Below are positions 45,996 to 54,541 of a stretch of 64,000 bases of DNA, one piece after another. Position 1 is the stretch's first letter. Each line of letters begins with the position of its first letter. Source of the stretch: Paucibacter sp. PLA-PC-4 (lineage in GTDB: Bacteria; Pseudomonadota; Gammaproteobacteria; Burkholderiales; Burkholderiaceae_C); assembly GCF_026241155.1 (NCBI RefSeq), contig NZ_JAPFGP010000006.1, forward strand, positions 1 to 64,000, given 5' to 3'. The notes beneath the pieces were generated by a model. That model saw nothing but the letters and a program-made list of their open reading frames with translations. It did no database searches and was not told the DNA's origin. The position numbers and the translations under genes are program-made.

Positions 45996-46571
45996 ATGAG
46001 CACCGCCGCCCCGCAGTTCTTCCGCGATGCGTTGGCCTGGCGAGCCTGGCTGGAAGCCCATGCCGAGACCGCTACCGAACTGGTGGTGGGCTTTCATAAG
46101 GTCGGCAGTGGCGCGGCCGGCCTGCGCTGGCCCGAGTCGGTTGACGAGGCGTTGTGCTTCGGCTGGATCGACGGGGTTCGCAAGCGCATCGACGACGCAC
46201 GCTACCAGATCCGCTTCACGCCACGCCGGCCCGGCTCGATCTGGAGCCAGGTCAATATCGACAAGGTCGCAAAGCTGCAGGCCGAGGGCCGCATGAAACC
46301 TACCGGGCTGGCGGCCTTTGCGCTGCGCAGTGCCGAGCGATCGGCCATCTACTCGCACGAGCAGGCCGAGGCCGCCGAACTGCGAGCCGAGGAGCTGCGC
46401 GAGTTCCGCAGCGCCGCGGCAGCCTGGGACTTCTTCGAGGGCAAGACGCCGCCAAGCTATCGCAAGCGGCTGCTGCACTGGGTCTGCAGCGCCAAGAGGG
46501 ACCCAACCCGCGCGGCCCGCCTTGCCAAGTTGATCGCGGCTTGCGAGCGCGGCGAACAACTTGGCTGGTGA
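45996..46571 (+). CDS. YdeI/OmpD-associated family protein
   Basis: The 191-aa protein shows the YdeI pattern: FRDALAWRAWLEAHAETATE, LRWPESVDEALCFGWIDGVR, FTPRRPGSIWSQVNIDKVAK, and a C-terminal bacteriocin-resistance-like WDFFEGKTPPSYRKRLLHWV helix. E. coli YdeI-like proteins are linked to stress and peptide resistance, but the mechanism is unknown. ATG 45996 lies right after the preceding stop. Confidence 0.88.
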   Translation: MSTAAPQFFRDALAWRAWLEAHAETATELVVGFHKVGSGAAGLRWPESVDEALCFGWIDGVRKRIDDARYQIRFTPRRPGSIWSQVNIDKVAKLQAEGRMKPTGLAAFALRSAERSAIYSHEQAEAAELRAEELREFRSAAAAWDFFEGKTPPSYRKRLLHWVCSAKRDPTRAARLAKLIAACERGEQLGW

Positions 46572-46608
46572 GCCAGTCAGAATAACCCGCAACCGGTCTC
46601 CGGCCCGC

Positions 46609-47094
46609 TCAGACCAGCCCGGCTTTGTCCAACCCAAAGGCCCTGTCCTGCGAGCCGGGCACGGCCGCGAAACCGATGGCCAGTCGGTTCCAGCCGTTGA
46701 TGGCGACGATGGCAAAGCTCAGCTCGGCCAGCTCCGGCTCGCTGAAGTGCTCGCGCACCGCCTGAAAGTCGGTCTCCGACACGCCTTGCGACGGCAGCTT
46801 GGTGACCATCTCCACCCAGGCCAGCGCGGCGCGCTCGCGCGGCGAGAACAGCGGCGACTCGTGCCACACGGCCACATGATGCATGCGCAACGCGCGCTCG
46901 CCATGCAGGGTGGCTTCCTTGACATGCATGTCCACGCAGAAGGCGCAGCCATTGAGTTGGGAGGCGCGCAGGGTGACCAGATCGTGCAGCGCAACGTCCA
47001 GCGTGCCCTTCTTGAGGGCCATGCTGAACTCGACATATTTCTTGAACAGCTCGGGGGCCTGCTGGGCGTAGTTGAGGCGTTGTTGTTGCGACAT
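46609..47094 (-). CDS. Carboxymuconolactone decarboxylase / AhpD-like protein (ECF41 target)
   Basis: The 161-aa protein has the AhpD-type redox motif NGCAFCVDMH (C50-x2-C53-x3-H57) in an all-helical CMD fold, ending AINGWNRLAIGFAAVPG. Such proteins act as small peroxidases or disulfide reductases. It starts at ATG 47094 and is preceded by an exact ECF41 promoter (47165-47191). CMD genes are the standard partner of ECF41 sigma factors, and the sigma gene lies immediately upstream. Confidence 0.92.
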   Translation of the reverse strand: MSQQQRLNYAQQAPELFKKYVEFSMALKKGTLDVALHDLVTLRASQLNGCAFCVDMHVKEATLHGERALRMHHVAVWHESPLFSPRERAALAWVEMVTKLPSQGVSETDFQAVREHFSEPELAELSFAIVAINGWNRLAIGFAAVPGSQDRAFGLDKAGLV

Positions 47095-47160
47095 GATGAA
47101 GAGCTCCTTGGTTGAGGGGATGGCTGCGGCAGCAGACAGAGCACTTACCGCGCTCACCCC

Positions 47161-48105
47161 TCAAGACGAGACAGCCCTTGCTTTTGTGACAGCCCAGGCT
47201 TCGGCCAGGCGGCACAACTTTTGCGGATTGCGCTGGGTGTGGATACGGGTGATGCGCAGCCCATCGGTCTGCAGGCTCTGGGCCGATTCCAACCGTCCGT
47301 CGATGAAGCGCAGCAGGCCCCATTCGCCGTTCAAGCGCACCAGTTCCAGCTGCTGCACCGCCTCGCCGCGCTCGCTGCGGCGCCAGATCGCGAAGTACAG
47401 CCGCGCCACGCGCGACGCGCCGGCCAGGACCTTGCCGAAGCTGGGCACGATGCCGCCACCATCGCTGATCAGCTCGGCGTCCTCGGCCAGCAGGGCTTGC
47501 AGCGCGGCGAAATCGCCTTTGCGTGCGGCCTGCGCAAAGCCGGCCAGCAGCCGGTAGTGCTGGTCCGACGAGACCCGGTGTCGCGGCCGCCCGTCCTTGA
47601 GCTGTGCCTTGGCGCGCGAGACGATCTGGCGGCAGGCAGACTCGCTCTTGCCCAAGGTCTGTGCCAGCTCGGCGTAGTCGGCATCGAAGACCTCACGCAG
47701 CAGAAATGCCGCCCGCGCCTCGGGACCGAGCCGCTCCAGCAGGGCCAGGAAGGCCACCGAGATGTCGTCGGCCCGCTCCAGCAAGGCTTCCGGCGTCGCG
47801 GGTGCGTTTTGCTGCGGCGCTCTCGGCGATAGTTCGTCCAGATCGAGCCGAGGCTCAGGTAGCCAGAAACCGATGTAATGGGCCCGCTGGGCTTTGGCGC
47901 TGCGCAGCCTGTCGATGGCCAGACGGGTCGTCACGGTGACTAGCCAGGCCTCCGCATTGGCCAGGCCCGCCGTGTCTGTTTCGTGCCAGCGCAGCCAGAC
48001 GTCCTGCACCAATTCCTCGGCGTCGGCCACCGAGCCCAGCATCCGGTAGGCAATTCCCTGCAGCCTGGGGCGTAAGCGGTCAAAGAGGCGGGTGGCATCG
48101 TCCAT
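47161..48105 (-). CDS. ECF41-group RNA polymerase sigma factor with fused SnoaL-like domain
   Basis: The 314-aa protein has sigma region 2 (DRLRPRLQGIAYRMLGSVAD, AEELVQDVWLRWHE) and region 4 (LERLGPEARAAFLLREVFDA, ELAQTLGKSESACRQIVSRA). An extra C-terminal SnoaL-like domain (about 185-314) carries the ECF41 hallmarks SDGGGIV and RNPQKL. In this group the extension controls activity in place of an anti-sigma factor. Its own promoter at 48115-48141 matches the ECF41 consensus, implying autoregulation. The CMD partner gene follows 66 bases downstream. Confidence 0.95.
   Translation of the reverse strand: MDDATRLFDRLRPRLQGIAYRMLGSVADAEELVQDVWLRWHETDTAGLANAEAWLVTVTTRLAIDRLRSAKAQRAHYIGFWLPEPRLDLDELSPRAPQQNAPATPEALLERADDISVAFLALLERLGPEARAAFLLREVFDADYAELAQTLGKSESACRQIVSRAKAQLKDGRPRHRVSSDQHYRLLAGFAQAARKGDFAALQALLAEDAELISDGGGIVPSFGKVLAGASRVARLYFAIWRRSERGEAVQQLELVRLNGEWGLLRFIDGRLESAQSLQTDGLRITRIHTQRNPQKLCRLAEAWAVTKARAVSS
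47165..47191 (-). promoter_or_regulatory. ECF41-type promoter for the CMD gene
   Basis: On the minus strand: TGTCACA (47191-47185), 16 bases, CGTC (47168-47165). This equals the published ECF41 consensus. It lies within the last codons of the sigma gene, about 70 bases before the CMD ATG. Confidence 0.88.
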
Positions 48106-48114
48106 GGCAGTGAA

Positions 48115-48141
48115 GACGTTGGGCGCGGCCGGTTTGTGACA
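48115..48141 (-). promoter_or_regulatory. ECF41-type autoregulatory promoter of the sigma gene
   Basis: On the minus strand: TGTCACA (48141-48135), 16 bases, CGTC (48118-48115). The CGTC ends only 9 bases before the sigma ATG at 48105, so the transcript should be leaderless or have a leader of a few bases. Confidence 0.88.
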
Positions 48142-49191
48142 TCAGCCTCTTTGCCTGTCCAGCATCATCGCGTCGCCATAACTAAAAAAGCGATACCTCT
48201 GCGCAATGGCATGGCGATACAGCGCCATGATGGACTCGTAGCCGGCAAAGGCAGAGACCAGCATCATCAAGGTGCTCTTGGGCAGGTGGAAGTTGGTCAC
48301 CAGGCGGTCGACCACGCGGAACTCGAAGCCCGGCGTGATGAAAATCTCGGTCTCGCGCGCACCCGCCTGCAATACGCCGCCCATGGCCGCCGACTCCAGC
48401 GCCCGCAGAGTGGTCGTGCCCACCGCGACCACCCGACCACCGGCGGCCTTGCAGCGCGCTATCGCCGCCACCGTCTCGGGCAGGACCTGGAACCATTCGC
48501 TGTGCATCTTGTGCTCGGCCAGATTGTCGACTCGCACCGGTTGGAAAGTGCCGGCGCCCACATGCAAGGTCACGTGTGCGGTGGCGACGCCGCGCTCGGC
48601 CAGCCGCGCGAGCAGGGCTTCATCGAAGTGCAGGGCGGCGGTCGGCGCAGCCACCGCACCGGGCTCCTTGGCGAAGACGGTCTGGTAGCGGCGTACATCG
48701 TCGGCGCTGTCGCCATGCTCGATATAGGGCGGCAGCGGCACATGGCCATGCTGCTCCAGCAGCTCGAAGGGATCGCCAGACAGGCGCAGGTGGAACAAGC
48801 CGTTGTCCGGCCCACAACGGCCCAGCACCTCGGCATCGAAGGCCTCGGCAAAGCGCACGATGGCGCCGGGCTTGGGGCTTTTGCTGGCGCGCAGATGGGC
48901 CCAGACTTCGCGCGTGCCCGGCAGTACACGCTCCACCAAGGCTTCCACCGCGCCGCCGCTGGACTTGGCACCATAGAGCCGCGCCTTGATCACCTTGGTG
49001 TTATTGAACACCAGCAGATCGCCGGGGTTCAGCAGATCGGGCAACTCGCGGAACACGCGGTCCACCGGGGTCGCCGCGCGGCCGTCGAGCAGGCGCGAGG
49101 CGCTGCGCTCGGTGGCAGGATGCTGGGCGATCAGCTCGGGCGGCAGCTCGAAATCAAAGTCGGCGACCGTGTAGCGGGCGGGAGTGGACAT
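48142..49191 (-). CDS. queA: S-adenosylmethionine:tRNA ribosyltransferase-isomerase
   Basis: The 349-aa QueA transfers and isomerises the ribosyl part of SAM onto preQ1-tRNA to give epoxyqueuosine. Family motifs: [20 protein letters not shown] at the N-terminus, [48 protein letters not shown] and [20 protein letters not shown]. Start [17 protein letters not shown] at 49191. A GACAAT at 49241-49246 may be its -10. Its stop is adjacent to the ECF41 promoter of the next gene. Confidence 0.96.
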   Translation of the reverse strand: MSTPARYTVADFDFELPPELIAQHPATERSASRLLDGRAATPVDRVFRELPDLLNPGDLLVFNNTKVIKARLYGAKSSGGAVEALVERVLPGTREVWAHLRASKSPKPGAIVRFAEAFDAEVLGRCGPDNGLFHLRLSGDPFELLEQHGHVPLPPYIEHGDSADDVRRYQTVFAKEPGAVAAPTAALHFDEALLARLAERGVATAHVTLHVGAGTFQPVRVDNLAEHKMHSEWFQVLPETVAAIARCKAAGGRVVAVGTTTLRALESAAMGGVLQAGARETEIFITPGFEFRVVDRLVTNFHLPKSTLMMLVSAFAGYESIMALYRHAIAQRYRFFSYGDAMMLDRQRG

Positions 49192-49286
49192 AAGGGAGGG
49201 TTGAGGGCCGGACAGACCCGTGCCAAACGCTGGGGGCCAGATTGTCACATGGCCGCCAACTCCCTGAACTGCCCCGGGGCAGCGTC

Positions 49287-49559
49287 TTACTGGCCCCGGC
49301 GACGCCCCAGCAAAAAGCCCACCGCCCCCAGGCCGGCCAGCGCCAGCGCATAGTTCGGCGACTCCTGCTCAGCCCGGGCCTCGGAGGCGGACTGCGCGCC
49401 GGCCTTGTTGTTGTCAACGCGGCTCTGCGCCGTGAAGGACTGCGGGGATTCGAGTCCCGTGATGGACACCATGGCCGAATCCCCGGCCGCCGCCCAGGCT
49501 CCACCGGCCATCGTGAGGACTGCCATGACGATCAGTTTCCGAACTGCCAAAGCTCGCAT
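49287..49559 (-). CDS. Small exported protein with degenerate PEP-CTERM-like tail (90 aa)
   Basis: The signal peptide is [21 protein letters not shown] short polar mature region ([20 protein letters not shown]) is followed by the C-terminal helix [20 protein letters not shown], very like PEP-CTERM helices (usually PEPSTYALMLAGLGxVGxxxRRR). The PEP tripeptide itself is replaced (QESPNYAL). Start at 49559 has a strong GGGAGGT. It may be a non-canonical exosortase substrate or simply a C-tail-anchored protein. Confidence 0.75.
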   Translation of the reverse strand: MRALAVRKLIVMAVLTMAGGAWAAAGDSAMVSITGLESPQSFTAQSRVDNNKAGAQSASEARAEQESPNYALALAGLGAVGFLLGRRRGQ

Positions 49560-49569
49560 AGATACCTCC

Positions 49570-49597
49570 CGGTAGAACAAACAGATGGTTTCTACCG
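49570..49597 (-). repeat. Inverted repeat in the leader of the PEP-CTERM-like gene
   Basis: CGGTAGAA (49570-49577) and TTCTACCG (49590-49597) are perfect 8-bp arms with a 12-base loop. On the mRNA strand the hairpin runs straight into the Shine-Dalgarno GGGAGG, so it could mask it. Confidence 0.6.
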
Positions 49598-49765
49598 ATA
49601 GCGGAGTGCATATCTCATGCCAAGCCGGTCACCCCCGTGAATCAGGGCCGAAACAGCCACGACGGCACGCTTTTGCGCACCGGCTTGACGCAAAGCGCTC
49701 GCAGTGGCAGCACGGAGCAGCCATTTTTGTGCACTGCAATATGAGCCCGTACAGCGCCGCCGCCC

Positions 49766-50821
49766 TCAAGATTCGCGCAGCCACTGCACGGCACGCTCGA
49801 CCACCAGCGCCGGGTGGTCGATCTGCTCGTCTACCGGTACCCGTTCGCCATAGGCACGACCCAGCCGGTCCGCCATATTGCTGACCGCCAGGCCCAGCGA
49901 GTAGCCCAGGCCGATCTCGCTGCCCCTGACCGCCGTCGAGACGCCATACGAGGGCGTGCCAAACAGCCGGGTCGGCCCCGGCCGACCGATGAAGGAGATC
50001 AAGGTGGCCTCGCCGCTGCTGCCATTGCGGCAGTCGCTCAGCACCGCCACCCGGGGACCAGGTTGACGCATCTGGTAGGGCTGGGGCACGGTGAGCAAGG
50101 CCGAACTCCCGACTCTGGCGACGCCAGCGGCGTAGCTCCAGGCGACCCGGCCACCATCCGGCGCGACGAAGTAACCGGCCACACCCTCGCCGAGCAGCGG
50201 CCCCAGGCCGGCAAGCATCGGGTACATATTGCCGCCGCCATTGGCCCGCAAATCGACGATCCAGCCCGCCAGCCCGGGTCGGTCCTGCTCGGCGATCTGA
50301 CGCTGGATGCCAAGCGCCGCGTCCAGCGCCGGCTGCCCGCTGCCGGAGATGGCGCCCACCCGGACATAGCCGATGTCCGCCGGCAAGGCCGGCCGGCCGC
50401 TCCCGGCCTCGGCACAGACCGGGCGCTGCCAGCCAGGCGGACGCCCGACCAGCATGCCGCCACCAGGACGGATGACGTGGCTGTGCGGCTCCAGCAGCCG
50501 CGACAGGGCCTCGCTCATCGCCGCCTCGGCCTGCCCCGCGCCCGGCTCACTGCCCAGGCGCTGCAGGGCCGCAGCGCGCAGACTCGGCCAGTCGATGCGC
50601 GCCCGGTGCAAGGCCTCGTTCTCCATCTGGGTCAGCATTGTGTCGACAACGCGCCGCAACTCGGCGGCCCGCGCGCCATCCGGCACGGCAGGGTCCGGTG
50701 ATCCGCCGCCACCGCCGCCACCGCCGCCGCAGGCGCTCAGCAGCGCAGCGACAAGGGCCAGCCAGCGGTGGCCAGTTGCGAGCGAGCGGGCACGCGCCCC
50801 GACCTTCGTCATCGTCCACAT
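49766..50821 (-). CDS. S41-like (tail-specific) peptidase family lipoprotein
   Basis: The 351-aa protein starts at 50821 (GGGGAGG upstream). A signal peptide leads to the lipobox LLSAC, followed by a run of glycines, a common Burkholderiales lipoprotein form. The core is S41/CtpA-like: ADIGYVRVGAISGSGQPALD, GWIVDLRANGGGNMYPMLAG, and VAVLSDCRNGSSGEATLISF, where the catalytic Ser should be in GSSGE. RLFGTPSYGVST follows. No PDZ domain is obvious. It is probably a periplasmic or outer-membrane-anchored serine protease; substrate unknown. Confidence 0.82.
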   Translation of the reverse strand: MWTMTKVGARARSLATGHRWLALVAALLSACGGGGGGGGGSPDPAVPDGARAAELRRVVDTMLTQMENEALHRARIDWPSLRAAALQRLGSEPGAGQAEAAMSEALSRLLEPHSHVIRPGGGMLVGRPPGWQRPVCAEAGSGRPALPADIGYVRVGAISGSGQPALDAALGIQRQIAEQDRPGLAGWIVDLRANGGGNMYPMLAGLGPLLGEGVAGYFVAPDGGRVAWSYAAGVARVGSSALLTVPQPYQMRQPGPRVAVLSDCRNGSSGEATLISFIGRPGPTRLFGTPSYGVSTAVRGSEIGLGYSLGLAVSNMADRLGRAYGERVPVDEQIDHPALVVERAVQWLRES

Positions 50822-50962
50822 GAGAGCCTCCCCGAGCACGGTGTCGAACCGTTGTTGTGGCCGCGATTTCAGCGGCTGCCGACACCCTTGCCCATCGGGG
50901 GCTACCCGGAGGGCGTCAGCCCAGCGTGGGGCGGCGATGGATCGATGAAGCCGCTGCGCCGG

Positions 50963-51274
50963 CTATTTGCGCTGGCAGGCCGGCGGATTGGTCATGCCGA
51001 AGGACAGCAGGTTGCCGCCGTTGATGGTGCAGCTGTATTCCTTGCCATCGCGGCCGCGCAGGATGGCATAGGTGTTGGTGCCCGAGGTGCTGCGCGACTG
51101 CAGCTTCAGATCGGCCGGTGCCAGGCCCAGGGTGCCGGCCGATTCGGCGATGACGCGTTCGTCGCTGAGCATATTGGTACTGCCGGCGACCGTTGAGCAG
51201 CCGGCCATCTGCAGCAGCAAAAGGGCGGCGCCGACGGCGAGTGTCAGTGAGCGTGCGAGGCGTGTTGGTTTCAT
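50963..51274 (-). CDS. Small lipoprotein (103 aa)
   Basis: Lipoprotein signal LARSLTLAVGAALLLLQMAG followed by Cys. The mature domain (STNMLSDERVIAESAGTLGL, SGTNTYAILRGRDGKEYSCT, GGNLLSFGMTNPPACQR) has two cysteines likely to pair. No recognised family. Start at 51274 overlaps the stop of the DoxX-like gene by 4 bases, so they form an operon. Confidence 0.75.
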   Translation of the reverse strand: MKPTRLARSLTLAVGAALLLLQMAGCSTVAGSTNMLSDERVIAESAGTLGLAPADLKLQSRSTSGTNTYAILRGRDGKEYSCTINGGNLLSFGMTNPPACQRK

Positions 51275-51696
51275 GGGTTCGGAGACTTCCTGCTTGATGA
51301 GGGTGGATGCTGCAAGGCGAGCGCGAGCAGGCAGACGATCAGCAGCACCGAGTACTCCGAACCGTTGCGACCCAGGCCCACGACGAACCAGCCCGCCTGG
51401 GCATGCACCAGTGCAATACCCATGGCATAGAGGCCGGCCAACACCAGGCACAGCGGCGGCACCCAGCGGCCCAGCACCAGCAGCACGGGGCCGACGATCT
51501 CCAGACCGGTGATGCCTATGGCAAGCGCCATGCCGCCCGACCAGCCCTGCCCCTGCAGCCAGAGGCCGAAGGGCTGGACCGCGCCGAACCAGGCCCGGGC
51601 CAGCCCATGCGCCGCGATCAGCCCCGCCAGCGTGAAGCGCAGCAGGGTCCAGGCCAGGGCCTGGCGTTGTTCGTGACGGAGCGGAAGCTGGGGCAT
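51271..51696 (-). CDS. DoxX-like membrane protein (141 aa)
   Basis: A four-helix inner-membrane protein of DoxX type: LLRFTLAGLIAAHGLARAWF, MALAIGITGLEIVGPVLLVL, PLCLVLAGLYAMGIALVHAQ and SVLLIVCLLALALQ. DoxX-family proteins relate to redox or quinone functions, but the specific role is unknown. It is divergent from the LysR at 51840, 143 bases apart, which probably regulates it. Confidence 0.82.
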   Translation of the reverse strand: MPQLPLRHEQRQALAWTLLRFTLAGLIAAHGLARAWFGAVQPFGLWLQGQGWSGGMALAIGITGLEIVGPVLLVLGRWVPPLCLVLAGLYAMGIALVHAQAGWFVVGLGRNGSEYSVLLIVCLLALALQHPPSSSRKSPNP

Positions 51697-51839
51697 GAGG
51701 TGGCGATGGGATACTGGTGCTATGTCTGTGTTACAGCTTTGGCATCATCTCAAACAGCGTCTCACGGGAGCAAACGGAACTTCTTGATGCTCAGGCTTAA
51801 TTTCATTTGGCCTGGCCGCCAGTGATCGAGCACCGAGCT

Positions 51840-52760
51840 ATGAACCCACAACGCCTCCCCCCGCTGCCGGCGCTGCGCGCCTTCGAGGCCGCCGCCCGGC
51901 ATATGAGCTTCGCCCGCGCGGCCAGCGAGCTGCATGTCACGCCCGCCGCGGTCAGCCACCAGATCAAGCAGCTGGAGCATTGGCTGGGCCTGCCGCTGTT
52001 CCGGCGCAGCGCCAATGGCGTGCTGCTGACGGCCGCCGGCAGCGACTACGCGCTGCGCATCCGCGACGCCTTCGAGCGCCTGGTCAGCACCAGCTGCGCG
52101 GTGCGCGATCATCAGCAGCGGCCGGTGGTCAGGATTCGCACCCAGTTCAGCATCGCCGCCATGTGGCTCACGCCCCGCGTGGCAGCGCTGAGCCGCCAGC
52201 GCCCCGAACTCGAGATCCGCCTGATCGCCGCGCTGCACCGCGCCAGCGGCGGCATGAACGCCGATATCGGCATCTACTTCCGGCGCGACGATCTGCCCGG
52301 CCACAGCCAGCTGCCGCTGCTGACCGGCCCGTTTCGCGCCTACGCGGCCCCGTCGCTGATCGGCCGCGCCCAGGACCTGCGGCCGGCCGATGTCGCGGCA
52401 CTGCCGCTGCTGCACCTCAGCGCCGAAGACCGGGGCTGGCCCTCACCGGGCTTTGCCGAGTGGTTCGAGCAGGCTGGCGTCGCGGTGCCTGCCACGCTGC
52501 CCGGCCTGCGCTTCAATCTCGGCCATCTGGCGGCCACAGCCTGCATGCTGGGCGCGGGCGTGGCGCTGCTGCCGGACTACCTGTGCAGCGACGCGCTGCG
52601 GCAGGGCAGCTTGGTGCCCATCCCCGGCCCAGCCCTGGACGCGCCCCACCCCTACTTCCTGATGTGCAAGGACGAACCGGACGAGGCCGTGGCCTGGGTG
52701 CGCGATGCGCTGCTACGCGATGCCAGCGACGCGGCGTCTCACTGCCAGCGCGCGCCCTGA
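51840..52760 (+). CDS. LysR-family regulator, GcvA-like branch
   Basis: The 306-aa protein has the GcvA/AmpR-type start LPPLPALRAFEAAARHMSFA, RAASELHVTPAAVSHQIKQL and the effector-domain wording AIYFRRDDLPG-like GIGIYF, with ATACMLGAGVALLPDYLCSD. The start ATG 51840 fits the family; an upstream TTG in frame was rejected. Its end overlaps the convergent solute-binding protein gene by 22 bases. Confidence 0.9.
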   Translation: MNPQRLPPLPALRAFEAAARHMSFARAASELHVTPAAVSHQIKQLEHWLGLPLFRRSANGVLLTAAGSDYALRIRDAFERLVSTSCAVRDHQQRPVVRIRTQFSIAAMWLTPRVAALSRQRPELEIRLIAALHRASGGMNADIGIYFRRDDLPGHSQLPLLTGPFRAYAAPSLIGRAQDLRPADVAALPLLHLSAEDRGWPSPGFAEWFEQAGVAVPATLPGLRFNLGHLAATACMLGAGVALLPDYLCSDALRQGSLVPIPGPALDAPHPYFLMCKDEPDEAVAWVRDALLRDASDAASHCQRAP

Positions 52761-53512
52761 CGCAAAAGCTCGGCGATGCGGCCGACGCTCTGCAGCTGAG
52801 CCAGGCCGGTATCGAAGGCCGCCGCCATGCGCTCGGTCTCCCTCCGGCCCTTGGCGAACACCGTGTACAGCGGTACTTCGCTGAGCGCCGGCTCCAGCCA
52901 GACTAGGCGGGCGGCCTGCTCGCGCAGCTCAGTGTCCAGCAGGTGGAAGGCCACGCCCTTGTCGATCAGCGCCAGCTCGACCCGGCCGGCCAGCAGCTTG
53001 CGCAGATTGGCCAGGTCGTCGACGGCCGGGTCCACCATCAGCCGCGCGCGCTCGAAACGCTCGGGATTGGCATAGCCCAGCACCGTGCCGATACGCAGAC
53101 CGGCCAATTGGGACAGGTCGTCGACCTTCAGGCCGCTGCCAGCGCGTGCCATGAAGCCGATCCGGTTGATCAGGCCCAGGTCGCGCGGGAAGCTCATCGT
53201 GGCGGCCCGCTCGGCGCTGTGCCAAGTGCCGATCACGCCGTCGTGCAGCCCCTGGCGAAACTCCGACAGCGCTCGCGCCCAGGGCCGGAACGCCAGGCTC
53301 ATAGTCCAGCCCGAGCGCTCCAGCGCCGCGCGGGTGATCGCGCAGGCGATGCCGCCCCCGGGCAGGGTAGCCGAGGTGTACGGCGGAAACTCGGTGGCCA
53401 CCAGGCGGGCAGGCGGTGGCGCACTGCGTGCTGCAGGCGGCAGCAGCGCCGCACCGCCCGTCAGTGCCAGCGCCGCGATCTGCCGCAGGCCGTCGCGACG
53501 CGAACTACTCAT
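52739..53512 (-). CDS. Periplasmic solute-binding protein, family 3 type
   Basis: The 257-aa protein has a signal peptide with a twin-arginine-like start (SSSRRDGLRQIAALALTGGA). The domain is an amino-acid-type SBP_bac_3: TEFPPYTSATLPGGGIACAI, AFRPWARALSEFRQGLHDGV, GLRIGTVLGYANPERF and VELALIDKGVAFHLLD. No ABC permease or ATPase is adjacent, so it may be an orphan sensor or binding protein. ATG 53512 has GGGGAT upstream. Confidence 0.85.
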   Translation of the reverse strand: MSSSRRDGLRQIAALALTGGAALLPPAARSAPPPARLVATEFPPYTSATLPGGGIACAITRAALERSGWTMSLAFRPWARALSEFRQGLHDGVIGTWHSAERAATMSFPRDLGLINRIGFMARAGSGLKVDDLSQLAGLRIGTVLGYANPERFERARLMVDPAVDDLANLRKLLAGRVELALIDKGVAFHLLDTELREQAARLVWLEPALSEVPLYTVFAKGRRETERMAAAFDTGLAQLQSVGRIAELLRQGARWQ

Positions 53513-53620
53513 CACAAGATCCCCAACGATTGCTGGAACAAGCGTAGCGGAAGTTGATGAAGCCTTGCGGTCAGCACGGCACATCAAAGCGCCGGAAACG
53601 GACCGATGCCACGAACCGGC

Positions 53621-54541
53621 TCACAAGGGCTCTACCGTCACTGCCACCTTGGGATGGGCCTGGCCGCCGCGGATCACGCCGCGCAGCGGCGCGACGTCGG
53701 CATAGTCGCGGCCCCAGGCCAGCGTCACATGGTCGAGGCCAACCGGGATGTTGTTGGTCGGGTCCAGCGCCAGCCAGCCCTGCTCGGGGCACCAGACGGC
53801 GGCCCAGGCGTGAGAGGCATCGGCGCCGACCAGCTTGGTCTTGCCCTCGGGCGCTCGGGTCAGCAGATAGCCGCTCACATAGCGGGCTGCAAGCCCCAGC
53901 GAACGGCAGGCGCCAATCATCACATGGGCAAAGTCCTGGCAGACGCCGCGCTTGAGCGCCAGCGCCTCGGTCGCACGGGTGCCGACATGGGTGGCCAGCG
54001 GCTTGTAGGCGAACTGGCGGTAGATCAGCTGCATCAGCGCCAGCGCGCCCTCGGCCAGCGGTCGTCCGGGCCTGAAGGCCTGGCGGCCGAAGGCCGCCAG
54101 TGCCGCATCTCGCGGCACGAATTCCGAGGCCAGCGTGAACTCCACCGCCTCGCTGCGCACCGCGCCGGCGTGGTAGCGCAGCGACTCGGCCACTGCTTCC
54201 CAGGCCGGGCTCGCCAGCGGATCGATGGGCGGCGGCGCGCTCAGCCCCACCTCGAAGCCGCTGCTGACCGCCAACCGTTCATGGACCTGGGCATGGCTGA
54301 ACACCAGGCGGGCATTGCCCCAAGGGTCGGTACTGAAAAGCTCGGGCGGCACCTCGGCGGCCGGCCAGCCATCGGGCGCCGGCTCCACCGTCAGCCGCCA
54401 GCCGCGCACCTGCTGCTGCGCGGTCGTGCGCGGACTCAGACAAGCCAGGTGATGGGCCAACTCGACCGGCGAGTCATAGTCGTACACGGTATCGTGCTGG
54501 ACTCGGAGCCAGCGTTCGGGAAGTGCCACGGGCGCGATCAT
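53621..54541 (-). CDS. Transglutaminase-like protein (amidoligase cluster)
   Basis: The 306-aa protein has an N-terminal bacterial transglutaminase-associated beta domain (RVQHDTVYDYDSPVELAHHL) and a transglutaminase core with the triad Cys in RGVCQDFAHVMIGACRSLGL (about 200), His in GADASHAWAAVW (about 244) and Asp in ALDPTNN (about 259). In such clusters it is predicted to be a peptidase or peptide cross-linker. The start MIAPVALPERW at 54541 overlaps the preceding gene's stop by 4 bases. Cytosolic. Confidence 0.92.
   Translation of the reverse strand: MIAPVALPERWLRVQHDTVYDYDSPVELAHHLACLSPRTTAQQQVRGWRLTVEPAPDGWPAAEVPPELFSTDPWGNARLVFSHAQVHERLAVSSGFEVGLSAPPPIDPLASPAWEAVAESLRYHAGAVRSEAVEFTLASEFVPRDAALAAFGRQAFRPGRPLAEGALALMQLIYRQFAYKPLATHVGTRATEALALKRGVCQDFAHVMIGACRSLGLAARYVSGYLLTRAPEGKTKLVGADASHAWAAVWCPEQGWLALDPTNNIPVGLDHVTLAWGRDYADVAPLRGVIRGGQAHPKVAVTVEPL

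Noticed and set aside
50697-50735. Run of GCC/CCG triplets as a simple repeat
   Set aside because: It encodes the poly-Gly stretch after the lipobox Cys of the S41-like lipoprotein, a common feature of lipoproteins in this order.
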